In this document: piece by piece, positions 1-6,645 of the stretch
Layout: the number at the start of each line of letters is the position of its first letter
Position numbering within the stretch: the first letter of the stretch is position 1
Assembly (NCBI GenBank): GCA_037141915.1
Contig: JBAXBP010000049.1
Location: forward strand, 1 to 20,965
Length of the DNA stretch: 20,965 nt
Reading direction: 5' to 3'
Origin: CAIRDP01 sp037141915
GTDB lineage: Bacteria; Bacteroidota; Bacteroidia; Bacteroidales; FEN-979
Position numbers and translations under genes: made by a program
Notes under the pieces: model-generated
What the model was told of the DNA's origin: nothing
The model's database searches: none
Seen by the model: only the letters and a program-made list of their open reading frames with translations

Positions 1-4
1 ACTT

Positions 5-42
5 TTCGGTGCACTTTCATAGAGTCGCAAAAGTGCACCGAA
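5..42. repeat. 13-bp inverted repeat (hairpin) at the left window edge
   Basis: Bases 5-17 (TTCGGTGCACTTT) are the exact reverse complement of bases 30-42, with a 12-base loop. The stem is perfect and GC-containing but is not followed by a clean T-run on either strand. It could be a terminator for a gene left of the window, or part of a mobile-element end. No gene lies between it and base 212. The structure is certain, the function is not. Confidence 0.5.
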
Positions 43-97
43 TTTTGATGTATTTTGTTAATAATTAATTAGATAGATTATATGGGAAAAATGTGCA

Positions 98-191
98 AAT
101 TGACCAGCCTTCGCCAGGAAATCCTGACAGTCTCAATTTATTGATGGTTAATCAACTAAAGTGGTCAACTAAAATCGGCGGAAGGTGGTCA
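98..191. mobile_element. Possible relic of an IS21-family terminal repeat region
   Basis: GTGGTCA occurs at 161-167 and 185-191, exactly 24 bases apart and separated by a CGGCGGAAG-containing stretch. The opposite orientation, TGACCAG, lies at 101-107. IS21-family ends in Bacteroidetes often carry several spaced TGACCAC/GTGGTCA repeats next to CCGG-type sequence, so this may be a decayed end. No istA or istB coding sequence is visible. The call is tentative and rests on pattern memory only. Confidence 0.25.
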
Positions 192-212
192 GATGATCCG
201 TTTTGCCCACTG

Positions 213-482
213 TTACCCGAGGTTCATGCATTTCTTCTTTACTTCAAAAAAATTCCCCGCTTTAACTTTGTGGCTCTGCGACGATCTTTTTTGGTATGTA
301 ATCCTGATTTCCTCTTTAGTCATGTTCATGACAAAACCAGGAAACAGCCTGTAATCAGAAATAAACCGCCATGTTTCCCCGCATGTGGGGAAGTCGGCGT
401 TCAGTGGGTGCCCGCACAGAAAGCAAAATTTCTCATTACCTTCCGTTGACGTGCCACATTTTGGACATTTACAAGTGTTCAT
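213..482 (-). CDS. Small zinc-ribbon protein
   Basis: This is an 89-residue protein of unknown function. Its N-terminus has two Cys pairs, CPKCG at residues 5-9 and CFLCG at 20-24, the spacing of a short treble-clef/zinc-ribbon module that would bind one Zn2+. A third Cys (about 34, in FPTCGE) follows. The rest is basic (TYQKRSSQSHKVKAG) and ends with another Lys-rich stretch. There is no signal peptide or membrane segment, so it is probably cytosolic. It starts at ATG 482, preceded on the minus strand by an A-rich leader rather than a Shine-Dalgarno site, as is common in Bacteroidetes. The N-terminal ribbon resembles zinc-ribbon modules fused to many unrelated bacterial proteins; no partner domain is recognisable here. 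It could be a truncated derivative of a longer protein. The metal site is fairly certain, the role unknown. Confidence 0.6.
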   Translation of the reverse strand: MNTCKCPKCGTSTEGNEKFCFLCGHPLNADFPTCGETWRFISDYRLFPGFVMNMTKEEIRITYQKRSSQSHKVKAGNFFEVKKKCMNLG

Positions 483-1070
483 TTGTTTTTTTTTAAGAAT
501 GAATTAATTCATTAAACCAATAAAAAAATCATCAGCAAAGAACAAGCGAAATTCCTGGTAGACCGTGCTTCCTGCTTTTCACCAGGATGCTTGTTTTAGC
601 AAGAACAACCGAAGAACTCTTGTTTCGGATTAAATACTTTACAAAGAGTGGGCCGTAATTACAGAAAATTTTAAATTGTTTGATACATGTCAGCTATCTA
701 TTTGACAATGAATGTAAAGGGAAGGAATTTTCTTTTTGAAAAAGGAAGATCCCGGGTGGGATTTGGTTACCTTATGGAATTATTTCTGAAGAATATCGCG
801 TACTTACGCAAAAACGCGTTAATGTTTGTCCCCGTGGCCTAGATCCTTTCAAACCTGAAATCACAACAACCGCCTCCCTTGGCTAAGGTCTGCCCGCGGG
901 AATACCTGATCCCTGATTTTTTAAGTATTCGGGATAAACAACATCGTCGGCATAACAATTGGGAATGCAGGCTTCAGGCACTCCCGTTTTTTTCGCCAGC
1001 TCATACCAGACGCACCAATGCACTTCAAACAGGAAACAATCCGAGGAGTTTTCTGAATGCTTGAAATTAA
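483..1070. other. 588-base stretch with no convincing gene
   Basis: I find no RNA gene, clear promoter or terminator in this stretch between the zinc-ribbon gene and the lipoprotein gene. On the minus strand about 883-1065 encodes a protein-like fragment (contains CVWYELAKKTGVPEACIPNC) that runs on from within the lipoprotein gene in another frame. It has no credible start of its own. It may be a decayed gene end, but I cannot assign a family. Its position beside the possible IS debris fits an eroded accessory region. Confidence 0.4.
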
Positions 1071-1694
1071 TTATTGAACCACATGTGAACGAACCAATGA
1101 CCAGGCCCATGTGGTATCCTGGTTGACCTGGTCAATCAATTGGATCACTCCAACATTCCTGGCGGTAAAACAGTCTATTGCTGTCCAATTCGAATGGGAA
1201 TCAATGTAAGTAGTTTGCGTTTGATAGACATTTGTATATGAGATTCCGTTTAAAACGAAGGTAGGATAAACTTTTATTAACCAGTTCTGATAGCGGGCCG
1301 GTTCGTCAAACGCCCAGGTACTTAAAGCAATACTCAAATCAGATCCACAGAAAACAACCAATTCAGACCCCAGGTAAGATGATTCAATCCTGAATTTCAG
1401 ATAAACATTACTGTTGAAGGTTATTATGATCTGATCATATTGCCCGCTTTCCTCAGGATTATTAAAAGACAAAGTTTGTGAATAATTGTCGGTTACGTAT
1501 GTACTGTCATATGCCTGGCTTTTTTTGTCGAAATAGATCCAGTAGCTGCCTTTCTGATAATCAGCCCAGGCTTTGAATTCATCCGAAACGGTATAATGCA
1601 CAGCAGGGGCGGTTTTCTTACAGGATACCGTAAGACCTGTTAATCCACATAAAACAAGAAGAAATCTAACGGTATTCCCACTTAACGCAATCAT
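1071..1694 (-). CDS. Predicted outer-membrane or periplasmic lipoprotein, unknown function
   Basis: The protein has a signal peptide with hydrophobic core FLLVLCGLTGL and a lipobox-like TVSC, followed by KK. It is therefore probably cut by signal peptidase II and lipid-anchored. The mature part (about 180 residues) is rich in Tyr, Trp, Ser and Asn and looks beta-rich, as in many Bacteroidetes lipoproteins of unknown role. I recognise no catalytic motif. I chose ATG 1694 because AGGGAAAC directly precedes it and it gives a normal-length signal peptide. An in-frame ATG at 1724 would add ten residues, but that codon lies in the loop of an 8-bp hairpin (1713-1739). The stop of the methyltransferase gene upstream is about 47 bases away, so the two may be co-transcribed. 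Confidence 0.65.
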   Translation of the reverse strand: MIALSGNTVRFLLVLCGLTGLTVSCKKTAPAVHYTVSDEFKAWADYQKGSYWIYFDKKSQAYDSTYVTDNYSQTLSFNNPEESGQYDQIIITFNSNVYLKFRIESSYLGSELVVFCGSDLSIALSTWAFDEPARYQNWLIKVYPTFVLNGISYTNVYQTQTTYIDSHSNWTAIDCFTARNVGVIQLIDQVNQDTTWAWSLVRSHVVQ

Positions 1695-1712
1695 GTTTCC
1701 CTGCTTAACACT

Positions 1713-1739
1713 GTCTCCAACCATGACATGATTGGAGAC
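1713..1739. repeat. 8-bp hairpin between methyltransferase and lipoprotein genes
   Basis: GTCTCCAA (1713-1720) and TTGGAGAC (1732-1739) form a perfect 8-bp stem around an 11-base loop. It lies just after the methyltransferase stop codon (minus strand) and overlaps the upstream candidate start (1724) of the lipoprotein gene. No T-run follows, so it does not look like a classical intrinsic terminator. It could attenuate or process the message between the two genes. Confidence 0.45.
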
Positions 1740-1741
1740 GG

Positions 1742-2344
1742 CTATCTTTTACATTTTATACTATATCCTTTGTTGTTCGTGCTGTAACTTATCGTTTCGA
1801 ATCCGGCTGTTTTCAACTCATCTACAACATGATCCAACGAATATTTATTAAAGATACCATCCTTTGTAAATTTCATTTTTTTTATATAGTCGGTTTTTGC
1901 CATAAACAGGCAAAATACGCCACCATCTTTGAGCCCTGTCCTTATTTTTGAAAATGGTTCGGCAAGCCTATCCCAGAAATAGATAACATGCACGCAGAAC
2001 ACTTTGTCATAATGCTCCGGTTTTATTTCATACTCTAAAAAGTTCCCGAAATTCAATTCGACCTTATTCTGCTCAATGAATTTCCTGTTCCTTTTTGAAG
2101 CTTCCTTAAACATCAGTTCCGAAAAATCGATACCTGTGATGTGACAATCATAATTTGATGAGATCCTGTTCACGCCAAGTCCATGACCATAACCTATCTC
2201 AAGTATCCTGTCATTTTCTTTTATTTCAAGTTCGGGGATTATTTTATCATAGTCAGGGCTGTTGCCCTTTTTCATCACTTTGGATATTATTTTCCCCAAT
2301 ACCCCCCTGGGTTGTTTAAATTGACTACCTATTAATCTCAGCAT
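1742..2344 (-). CDS. Class I SAM-dependent methyltransferase
   Basis: This 200-residue protein is predicted to transfer a methyl group from S-adenosylmethionine to an unknown small-molecule substrate in the cytosol. The SAM-binding motif I is RILEIGYGHG (residues about 46-55). The acidic end of strand 2 follows as ITGIDFS (about 69-75), then NFGNFLEYE and the strand-4 segment YDKVFCVHVIYFW. This is the order expected of Methyltransf_11/25-type Rossmann folds. The N-terminal ~40 residues (RGVLGKIISKVMKKGN) resemble the cap segment of small bacterial methyltransferases. The short C-terminal part ends in GYSIKCKR. The length is normal for a single-domain enzyme. It lies downstream of the DNA glycosylase gene on the same strand with a 54-base gap, so co-transcription is possible. 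The family is clear, the substrate is not. Confidence 0.85.
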   Translation of the reverse strand: MLRLIGSQFKQPRGVLGKIISKVMKKGNSPDYDKIIPELEIKENDRILEIGYGHGLGVNRISSNYDCHITGIDFSELMFKEASKRNRKFIEQNKVELNFGNFLEYEIKPEHYDKVFCVHVIYFWDRLAEPFSKIRTGLKDGGVFCLFMAKTDYIKKMKFTKDGIFNKYSLDHVVDELKTAGFETISYSTNNKGYSIKCKR

Positions 2345-2398
2345 ATTTGTTTTCCTCCGGGTATTGCTGTCCTGCCTCCATTGTTATATCAGAGTTTA

Positions 2399-2833
2399 TT
2401 AATGTTTTACGATTTCCCATTTCTCAATTTTTCCCTTTACAACTTGAAACAAGGGGTGAGGTAAAATGGTTTTCATTTTCTTCAGTCTTTCATATAACTC
2501 AACGTCCCTGGTTTTTAGTTTGCCCTGAAGATGTGCGAACTCGTAAATTAATTGTCCTTCAGTTACTGTTATGAATGCTGATATCAATGGCTTACTGAAT
2601 TTGCTACTGTCAAAAGCAAAGTTTCTATTTATGGCTTCATCATAAACAGTATTTAAATATTGGTTGATGGCATCGTTCGGGTTCCATGAAGTTTTAAAGC
2701 GATCAAGTTGAGGATGATTCCTGTAACCTGATGTTTTACCCTCCAAAACAGTCTTTGCCAACAGGGATTCACGCCAAAGGGCAACAAGGCCCTTTGAGTC
2801 AAGATATTTTGGATGTATTGACCAGATTCTCAT
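2399..2833 (-). CDS. Pyrimidine dimer DNA glycosylase (endonuclease V-like)
   Basis: The N-terminal MRIWSIHPKYLDSKGL followed by ALWRESLLAKTVL and GYRNHPQLDRF is the hallmark of the Pyr_excise family (T4 endonuclease V-like). These enzymes remove UV-induced pyrimidine dimers and nick the abasic site, starting base-excision repair. The protein has 144 residues, close to the family length. I start it at ATG 2833 rather than an in-frame ATG eight codons upstream: AGGAATTC lies just before it, and the family begins MR(I/L)W. In T4 endonuclease V the catalytic nucleophile is the alpha-amino group of the residue exposed after Met removal, so the exact start matters. The same residue has not been shown to act in this bacterial branch. 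It is the first of three possible co-transcribed minus-strand genes. Confidence 0.8.
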   Translation of the reverse strand: MRIWSIHPKYLDSKGLVALWRESLLAKTVLEGKTSGYRNHPQLDRFKTSWNPNDAINQYLNTVYDEAINRNFAFDSSKFSKPLISAFITVTEGQLIYEFAHLQGKLKTRDVELYERLKKMKTILPHPLFQVVKGKIEKWEIVKH

Positions 2834-3136
2834 TTTGAATTCCTGAAGGGCACACAAAATCGTACCATTTCTATTACTCTGAATGAAGTGATGTTTTGTT
2901 TTTGCATGCCTTTTATCACTTTGTTCGATCCAACTTCTTTAACACAAATATAATCTATTATTATCTGTTTTCGAAGATTTCTTCTACTTTTTTGTAAGCA
3001 GGCAAAGGAAGTTTGATTAGCGGAATTAATACTTCCAACAATCGGAAAAGGATGCGCTAAAATTGGATATTCCCATTAATTTGGAAGGCGCAGTGAAAAT
3101 TTCATAGATTTGATCATTAATTCAGATTCTTAGTAC
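2834..3136. other. Divergent intergenic region
   Basis: This separates the minus-strand glycosylase gene from the plus-strand AlbA_2 gene. It holds the good promoter for the plus gene (3080-3112). A weaker minus-strand -7-like element (TATATTTG, plus coordinates 2945-2952) lacks a well-spaced -33 box. I see no gene or RNA in it. Confidence 0.5.
3080..3112 (+). promoter_or_regulatory. Bacteroidetes-type promoter for the AlbA_2 gene
   Basis: A -33 element TTTG (3080-3083) and a -7 element TAGATTTG (3105-3112) match TTTG / TAnnTTTG with a 21-base spacer. Transcription would begin near 3118, giving a leader of roughly 20 bases before ATG 3137. Confidence 0.6.
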
Positions 3137-4408
3137 ATGAAGATATCGCCCGTGGAACCCGGATTGCTTGACCTCGCTATGAGGGACAAGGATTTTGCCC
3201 TGTTTTACCAGAATAAACAACTGCTTTCGCCCGGTGGTAATGAGATCAGGAGCGAGAACCAGAGAGTGCTTAAGCAACTGATGATGGAGGCCTGCTTTAA
3301 AAACTCCATCTCTGATGAGGAGTTCTCGGTATATACCCTTTTATCTGTGATCACCGATTTTATGGATAAGGAAAAAGATCCTTTTCTTGAGAATTTCAAT
3401 GAGGTTGCTTCATATGACCCCATACTGAAATTGAGGGAGGGGTGCCTTAAGGCTTCCGAGATCAATAATGCACCCGGCTTTCACGCCCTGCTCGAAAATG
3501 AGCCTGTGCTCCTGAATATGATGTTTTTCGGCATGGACAGCCTGCTCGAGGCATTCGCACGGTTTACCCTCGATATGCGCGAGACAATATTCGCAGGCAT
3601 GGAAATTCCCGCGTGGAAAGACTTTCTGATGCAGAGCTACATCAATCTTCCTTCTTATAAAAAAGCGGTAGTCAACCTGCTTTCGTTTACACATCACTCA
3701 GCTGTTGTGCTTCCCATGCTGATTGCAGGTAATTATATCACAGGGATTGAATACGTGAACGGACTGCCTGCAATCCACCTTCGCGAAACATCTGAAGTAT
3801 CTTCTTCACCTTTCACGGTTCACGGATCACGGATCACGGTTCACGGCTTCCGTGAAACTGTTCTGGCAGTGCTCGACAATGTGAGGGATGCCGTTGGGTT
3901 TCTTTCCTGCTACAGTAATACAGGGAAGGAAGGCCTCAACTACCTCATCAGCAAAGGCGAAGGCAACGACCTGGAGTTCAAATCGACCCTTCGCTGGGAT
4001 CTCAGGGCGGGTAAAACAAACCAGGCGGTCGAAAGAGCCTGCCTCAAAAGCATTTCCGCTTTCCTGAATTCAAACGGTGGATTATTGCTGATAGGAGTGA
4101 GGGACGACGGAAGCATTGAAGGTATAGAAAGCGACCGCTTCCCCAATACTGATAAATTCCTGCTGCATTTGTGGACCCTTGTGAGGACTTCCTTCGGAAC
4201 CGACGTGAGCTCATACATACATACAGAACTCGAAACTGCAGAAGGGAAAACAGTGTGTACCGTCAAATGCAGCCGCTCGGGAAGACCTGTATTCCTGAGG
4301 CAGCCGGGATTTCCCGAGGAATTCTATATCCGCGTCGGACCCGGCACTATTGCTTTAGCCGTAAGCGAAGCCCTTAAGTATATCGCCGACCACTTTACAG
4401 AAAACTGA
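3137..4408 (+). CDS. Protein with C-terminal AlbA_2 (Schlafen-like) domain, interrupted by a heptad array
   Basis: This 423-residue protein has two recognisable parts. Residues about 1-220 form a mostly helical N-terminal region I cannot assign. Residues about 274-400 are an AlbA_2 domain (divergent AAA/Schlafen-like, putative nucleic-acid binding): LEFKSTLRW at 279-287, then AFLNSNGGLLLIGVRDDGSI, and a C-terminal FYIRVGPGT. Related proteins are often annotated as 'ATP-binding' or transcriptional regulators; no reaction is established. Between the parts, residues 226-237 (FTVHGSRITVHG) are translated directly from five tandem heptamers at 3812-3846, an insertion in the linker that keeps the frame open. 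ATG 3137 fits a promoter about 25 bases upstream. The gene is monocistronic, and its stop codon is followed by another heptad array. Confidence 0.8.
   Translation: MKISPVEPGLLDLAMRDKDFALFYQNKQLLSPGGNEIRSENQRVLKQLMMEACFKNSISDEEFSVYTLLSVITDFMDKEKDPFLENFNEVASYDPILKLREGCLKASEINNAPGFHALLENEPVLLNMMFFGMDSLLEAFARFTLDMRETIFAGMEIPAWKDFLMQSYINLPSYKKAVVNLLSFTHHSAVVLPMLIAGNYITGIEYVNGLPAIHLRETSEVSSSPFTVHGSRITVHGFRETVLAVLDNVRDAVGFLSCYSNTGKEGLNYLISKGEGNDLEFKSTLRWDLRAGKTNQAVERACLKSISAFLNSNGGLLLIGVRDDGSIEGIESDRFPNTDKFLLHLWTLVRTSFGTDVSSYIHTELETAEGKTVCTVKCSRSGRPVFLRQPGFPEEFYIRVGPGTIALAVSEALKYIADHFTEN
3812..3846 (+). repeat. Heptad array inside the AlbA_2 gene (5 units)
   Basis: Units in order are TTCACGG, TTCACGG, ATCACGG, ATCACGG, TTCACGG. 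All lie in the coding sequence and are read as residues 226-237. Gain or loss of one unit would shift the frame, because 7 is not a multiple of 3. Confidence 0.9.
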
Positions 4409-4413
4409 GAAGA

Positions 4414-4491
4414 ATGTACCATGTACCATGTACAAATTACAAATCACGATTCACGGATCACGATTCACGGATCACGGATCACGATTCACGG
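4414..4491 (+). repeat. Composite heptad array filling a convergent intergenic gap (11 units)
   Basis: Eleven consecutive heptamers run in perfect register: ATGTACC x2, ATGTACA, AATTACA, AATCACG, then alternating ATTCACG and GATCACG ending with ATTCACG. They occupy nearly all of the space between the AlbA_2 gene stop (4406-4408) and the stop of the opposing outer-membrane gene (4493-4495). The motif drifts step by step from the ATGTAC type to the TTCACG type without losing the 7-base period. Confidence 0.9.
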
Positions 4492-4492
4492 T

Positions 4493-5176
4493 CTAGTATC
4501 CTCCGAACAGATTATAAGCACTCTGGGGAAGTCCCTGGAAATTCAGGTCACCTAAGCCACGGGCGTGGTATGGTGCGAAGGGATTGGTGTTGTATGGGTC
4601 CCGGCCCTGGCTCATCCCGAAACCGGCCTGTATGAATACATGCTCTCCCAGTTTGTACTGAACGTTCATGTTAAACCCTTGTGAGCCTTGTCTTGCGGTG
4701 GGGTTGTATGGTGAATATGAAAGGGGCTTGCCGGCAACGGGGATCTCCTTGTAAAACGACCCGCTGATCGTAAGCCTGTCGTTCACGAAATAAGTTCCGC
4801 TGGCAAAAGCCGTGATACTGGTGTAATTCCCGCTATAGGGCTGGAACCCTTCCCCGGCATACCATGGTTTGGCATTGAAGTAATTTGTGTTGGCAATGGC
4901 AACGCCGCCGCTGATCATGAACTTTTTTCCCAGGGGATAACTCACCGTGGGTACCACGTACTGTGTAAAACCTGATCCGTAACCTGAAGTTGTCGCAAAA
5001 TCCATCCCTACCGTTACATGGTAAACCGGCTTTTTTAGCTGTGCGCGTGAATAGGTCTTAGGCTTCTGAACCCCTGCAGTGTCGACCGGCGCAGCCTGAG
5101 GTAGCAGGTTGGTGTCCTGGGACCGGCCATCCACATACAGGATTAAAAAGGCTATAATGATCAGGACCTGCTTCAT
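4493..5176 (-). CDS. Predicted secreted outer-membrane protein, probably a small beta-barrel
   Basis: This 227-residue protein has an N-terminal signal peptide (MKQVLIIIAFLILYVDGRSQ) and then a Pro/Gln-rich linker. The rest is made of alternating short amphipathic strands rich in Gly, Tyr, Phe and Asn (VTVGMDFATTSGYGSGF, FMISGGVAIANTNYF, LTISGSFYKEIP, HVFIQAGFGMSQG). This pattern is typical of Bacteroidetes outer-membrane barrels. No enzyme motif is visible, and I cannot name a family. The start ATG 5176 lies 13 bases after the pyrI stop codon, so it is probably the third gene of a pyrB-pyrI transcript. That pairing is odd, because nothing links an outer-membrane barrel with pyrimidine synthesis. 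Its stop codon abuts the heptad array at 4414-4491. Confidence 0.7.
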   Translation of the reverse strand: MKQVLIIIAFLILYVDGRSQDTNLLPQAAPVDTAGVQKPKTYSRAQLKKPVYHVTVGMDFATTSGYGSGFTQYVVPTVSYPLGKKFMISGGVAIANTNYFNAKPWYAGEGFQPYSGNYTSITAFASGTYFVNDRLTISGSFYKEIPVAGKPLSYSPYNPTARQGSQGFNMNVQYKLGEHVFIQAGFGMSQGRDPYNTNPFAPYHARGLGDLNFQGLPQSAYNLFGGY

Positions 5177-5189
5177 AACGGCAAAACGC

Positions 5190-5657
5190 TTATTTGAAGG
5201 TCATGTTGTCTTTTGCAGTGATTTTTTCACAGTAATGACAGCGCAATTTTAAATCATCCTTGTTGACCACATCAAAACTGGTGGTGATCTCCTCCGCATT
5301 GGTGATGCAGTTCGGGTTAAAGCATCTCACGATCTTTTCAACCTTTGAGGGGATTTCGACGGTCTTCTTCTCGCTGACCCCGAAATTCTTGATCAGGATC
5401 AGTGTCGCTGATGGCGCTACCAGGGCGATCTTGTTGATCTCATCGCTCTTGAAAAATTTGTTGCTGACCTTGATAATGCCTTTCTTGCCCATTTTCTGGC
5501 TCTCAAGGTTGGTCGCTATGAGGAGCTGATCGTTGTATTCGGTCAGGTTGAGTATCCTCAGCACCTGGTAAACGCTGTGTGAAGGGATATGGTCGATTAC
5601 CGTACCGTTCTCAATGGCCGATACCTTTAATTCTTTCCTTTGTTCTGTTTTTTCCAT
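5190..5657 (-). CDS. pyrI: Aspartate carbamoyltransferase regulatory subunit
   Basis: PyrI binds nucleotide effectors (CTP/ATP in the enterobacterial enzyme) and tunes PyrB, the first committed step of pyrimidine synthesis. The protein has 155 residues, the usual length. The N-terminal allosteric domain carries LKVSAIENGTVIDHIP. The C-terminal zinc domain has the four expected cysteines, C112, C117 (CFNPNC), C140 and C143 (CHYC), which hold the structural Zn2+ that contacts PyrB. It follows pyrB by 13 bases, so the subunits are co-expressed. Having pyrI implies a 2(c3):3(r2)-type holoenzyme as in E. coli. I see no attenuator leader. ATG 5657 is followed directly by the conserved N-terminus. 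Confidence 0.95.
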   Translation of the reverse strand: MEKTEQRKELKVSAIENGTVIDHIPSHSVYQVLRILNLTEYNDQLLIATNLESQKMGKKGIIKVSNKFFKSDEINKIALVAPSATLILIKNFGVSEKKTVEIPSKVEKIVRCFNPNCITNAEEITTSFDVVNKDDLKLRCHYCEKITAKDNMTFK

Positions 5658-5670
5658 GATTCAAGATTTT

Positions 5671-6582
5671 TTATTCCACTACACCAAGAATAGCTGCAAG
5701 CAGGGCCTGGCGTACGAATACCCCGTTCAGTGCCTGTGTAAAATAATATGCCTTCGGATTATCGTCAACATCATATGTGATCTCGTTGACCCTCGGCAGC
5801 GGGTGCAGTATCCTGAGGTTTGCCTTCGCATCGTCAAGCATGGCGTTCCTGAGGATATATGAATTTTTGACCTTTTCGTATTCCATGGGATCCTGGAACC
5901 TTTCCTTCTGAATCCTGGTCATATACAGGATGTCGACTTTGGGGATAACCTCGCTCATGTCGGTGTACTGATGGTATCCCAGCTTCTTCTCCTTGATATG
6001 CATTTTCACCGAACTGGGTAATTTCAGTTCAGCAGGGGAGACCAGGTGAAATGTCGTATTGTAATTGCAAAGCGCCATAGTCAGAGAGTGCACGGTGCGC
6101 CCGTATTTCAGGTCCCCGATGAAAGCAATATTCAGGTTGTCGAGCGTGCCCTGGGTCTTCCTGATCGAATACAGGTCGAGCAGTGTCTGGGTCGGATGCT
6201 GGTTGGCTCCGTCGCCCGCATTGATCACGGGCACCTTGCTCACTTCGCTTGCAAACCTTGCGCTTCCCTCTTTTGGATGGCGCATAACGATGATGTCTGC
6301 ATAATTGCTGACGGTCCTGATGGTATCCCTCAGGGATTCGCCTTTTTGCACGCTGGAGCTTCCCGGCTCAGAAAAACCGATAACCCTGGCGCCCAGCCTG
6401 GTGGCTGCGCTTTCAAAACTCAGCCTCGTCCTGGTTGAAGGCTCAAAAAACAGGGTCGCCACAACATAATCCTCAAGGATCTTCTGCCTGGGACGCCTTT
6501 CAAAATTCCCTGCCAGGTCAAGGATGCGTATATGCTCCTCCCTGTTGAAATCATTGATTGAAACTAAACTCTTATTCTTCAT
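5671..6582 (-). CDS. pyrB: Aspartate carbamoyltransferase catalytic subunit
   Basis: PyrB condenses carbamoyl phosphate with L-aspartate to give N-carbamoyl-L-aspartate, in the cytosol. Key motifs are present: STRTR at residues 49-53 (carbamoyl phosphate), the SSVQKGESLRDT loop with catalytic Lys80, HPTQ at 129-132, and HPLPRVNEI near 260 (domain closure and aspartate binding). The length, 303 residues, is normal. It is the first gene of a minus-strand unit with pyrI and an outer-membrane gene. An intrinsic terminator for the gene upstream lies just before it (6612-6641), so pyrB needs its own promoter in the roughly 30 bases between. I see no clean TAnnTTTG match there. Confidence 0.97.
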   Translation of the reverse strand: MKNKSLVSINDFNREEHIRILDLAGNFERRPRQKILEDYVVATLFFEPSTRTRLSFESAATRLGARVIGFSEPGSSSVQKGESLRDTIRTVSNYADIIVMRHPKEGSARFASEVSKVPVINAGDGANQHPTQTLLDLYSIRKTQGTLDNLNIAFIGDLKYGRTVHSLTMALCNYNTTFHLVSPAELKLPSSVKMHIKEKKLGYHQYTDMSEVIPKVDILYMTRIQKERFQDPMEYEKVKNSYILRNAMLDDAKANLRILHPLPRVNEITYDVDDNPKAYYFTQALNGVFVRQALLAAILGVVE

Positions 6583-6611
6583 GATGATTAAATTAACTTA
6601 ACAAATATCGC

Positions 6612-6641
6612 AAAAAAAAATCCCGGCAGAACCGGGATTTT
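6612..6641 (-). terminator. Intrinsic terminator of the GTPase gene
   Basis: The stem AAAATCCCGG / CCGGGATTTT (6617-6626 with 6632-6641, 10 bp) closes a 5-base loop. On the minus strand it is followed by a run of nine T (6620-6612). It lies directly after the GTPase stop codon and separates that gene from pyrB. Confidence 0.85.
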
Positions 6642-6645
6642 CATA

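Noticed and set aside
93..449. Plus-strand open frame of 118 codons
   Set aside because: It is mostly antisense to the zinc-ribbon gene, has no recognisable motif, and covers the possible IS debris.
541..870. Possible tRNA or small RNA in the gene-free stretch
   Set aside because: No cloverleaf, GTTC-type T-arm sequence or strong promoter-terminator pair could be found by eye.
3812..4491. Repeat arrays considered as a CRISPR array
   Set aside because: Units are 7 bases, contiguous and without spacers, and no cas genes are present.
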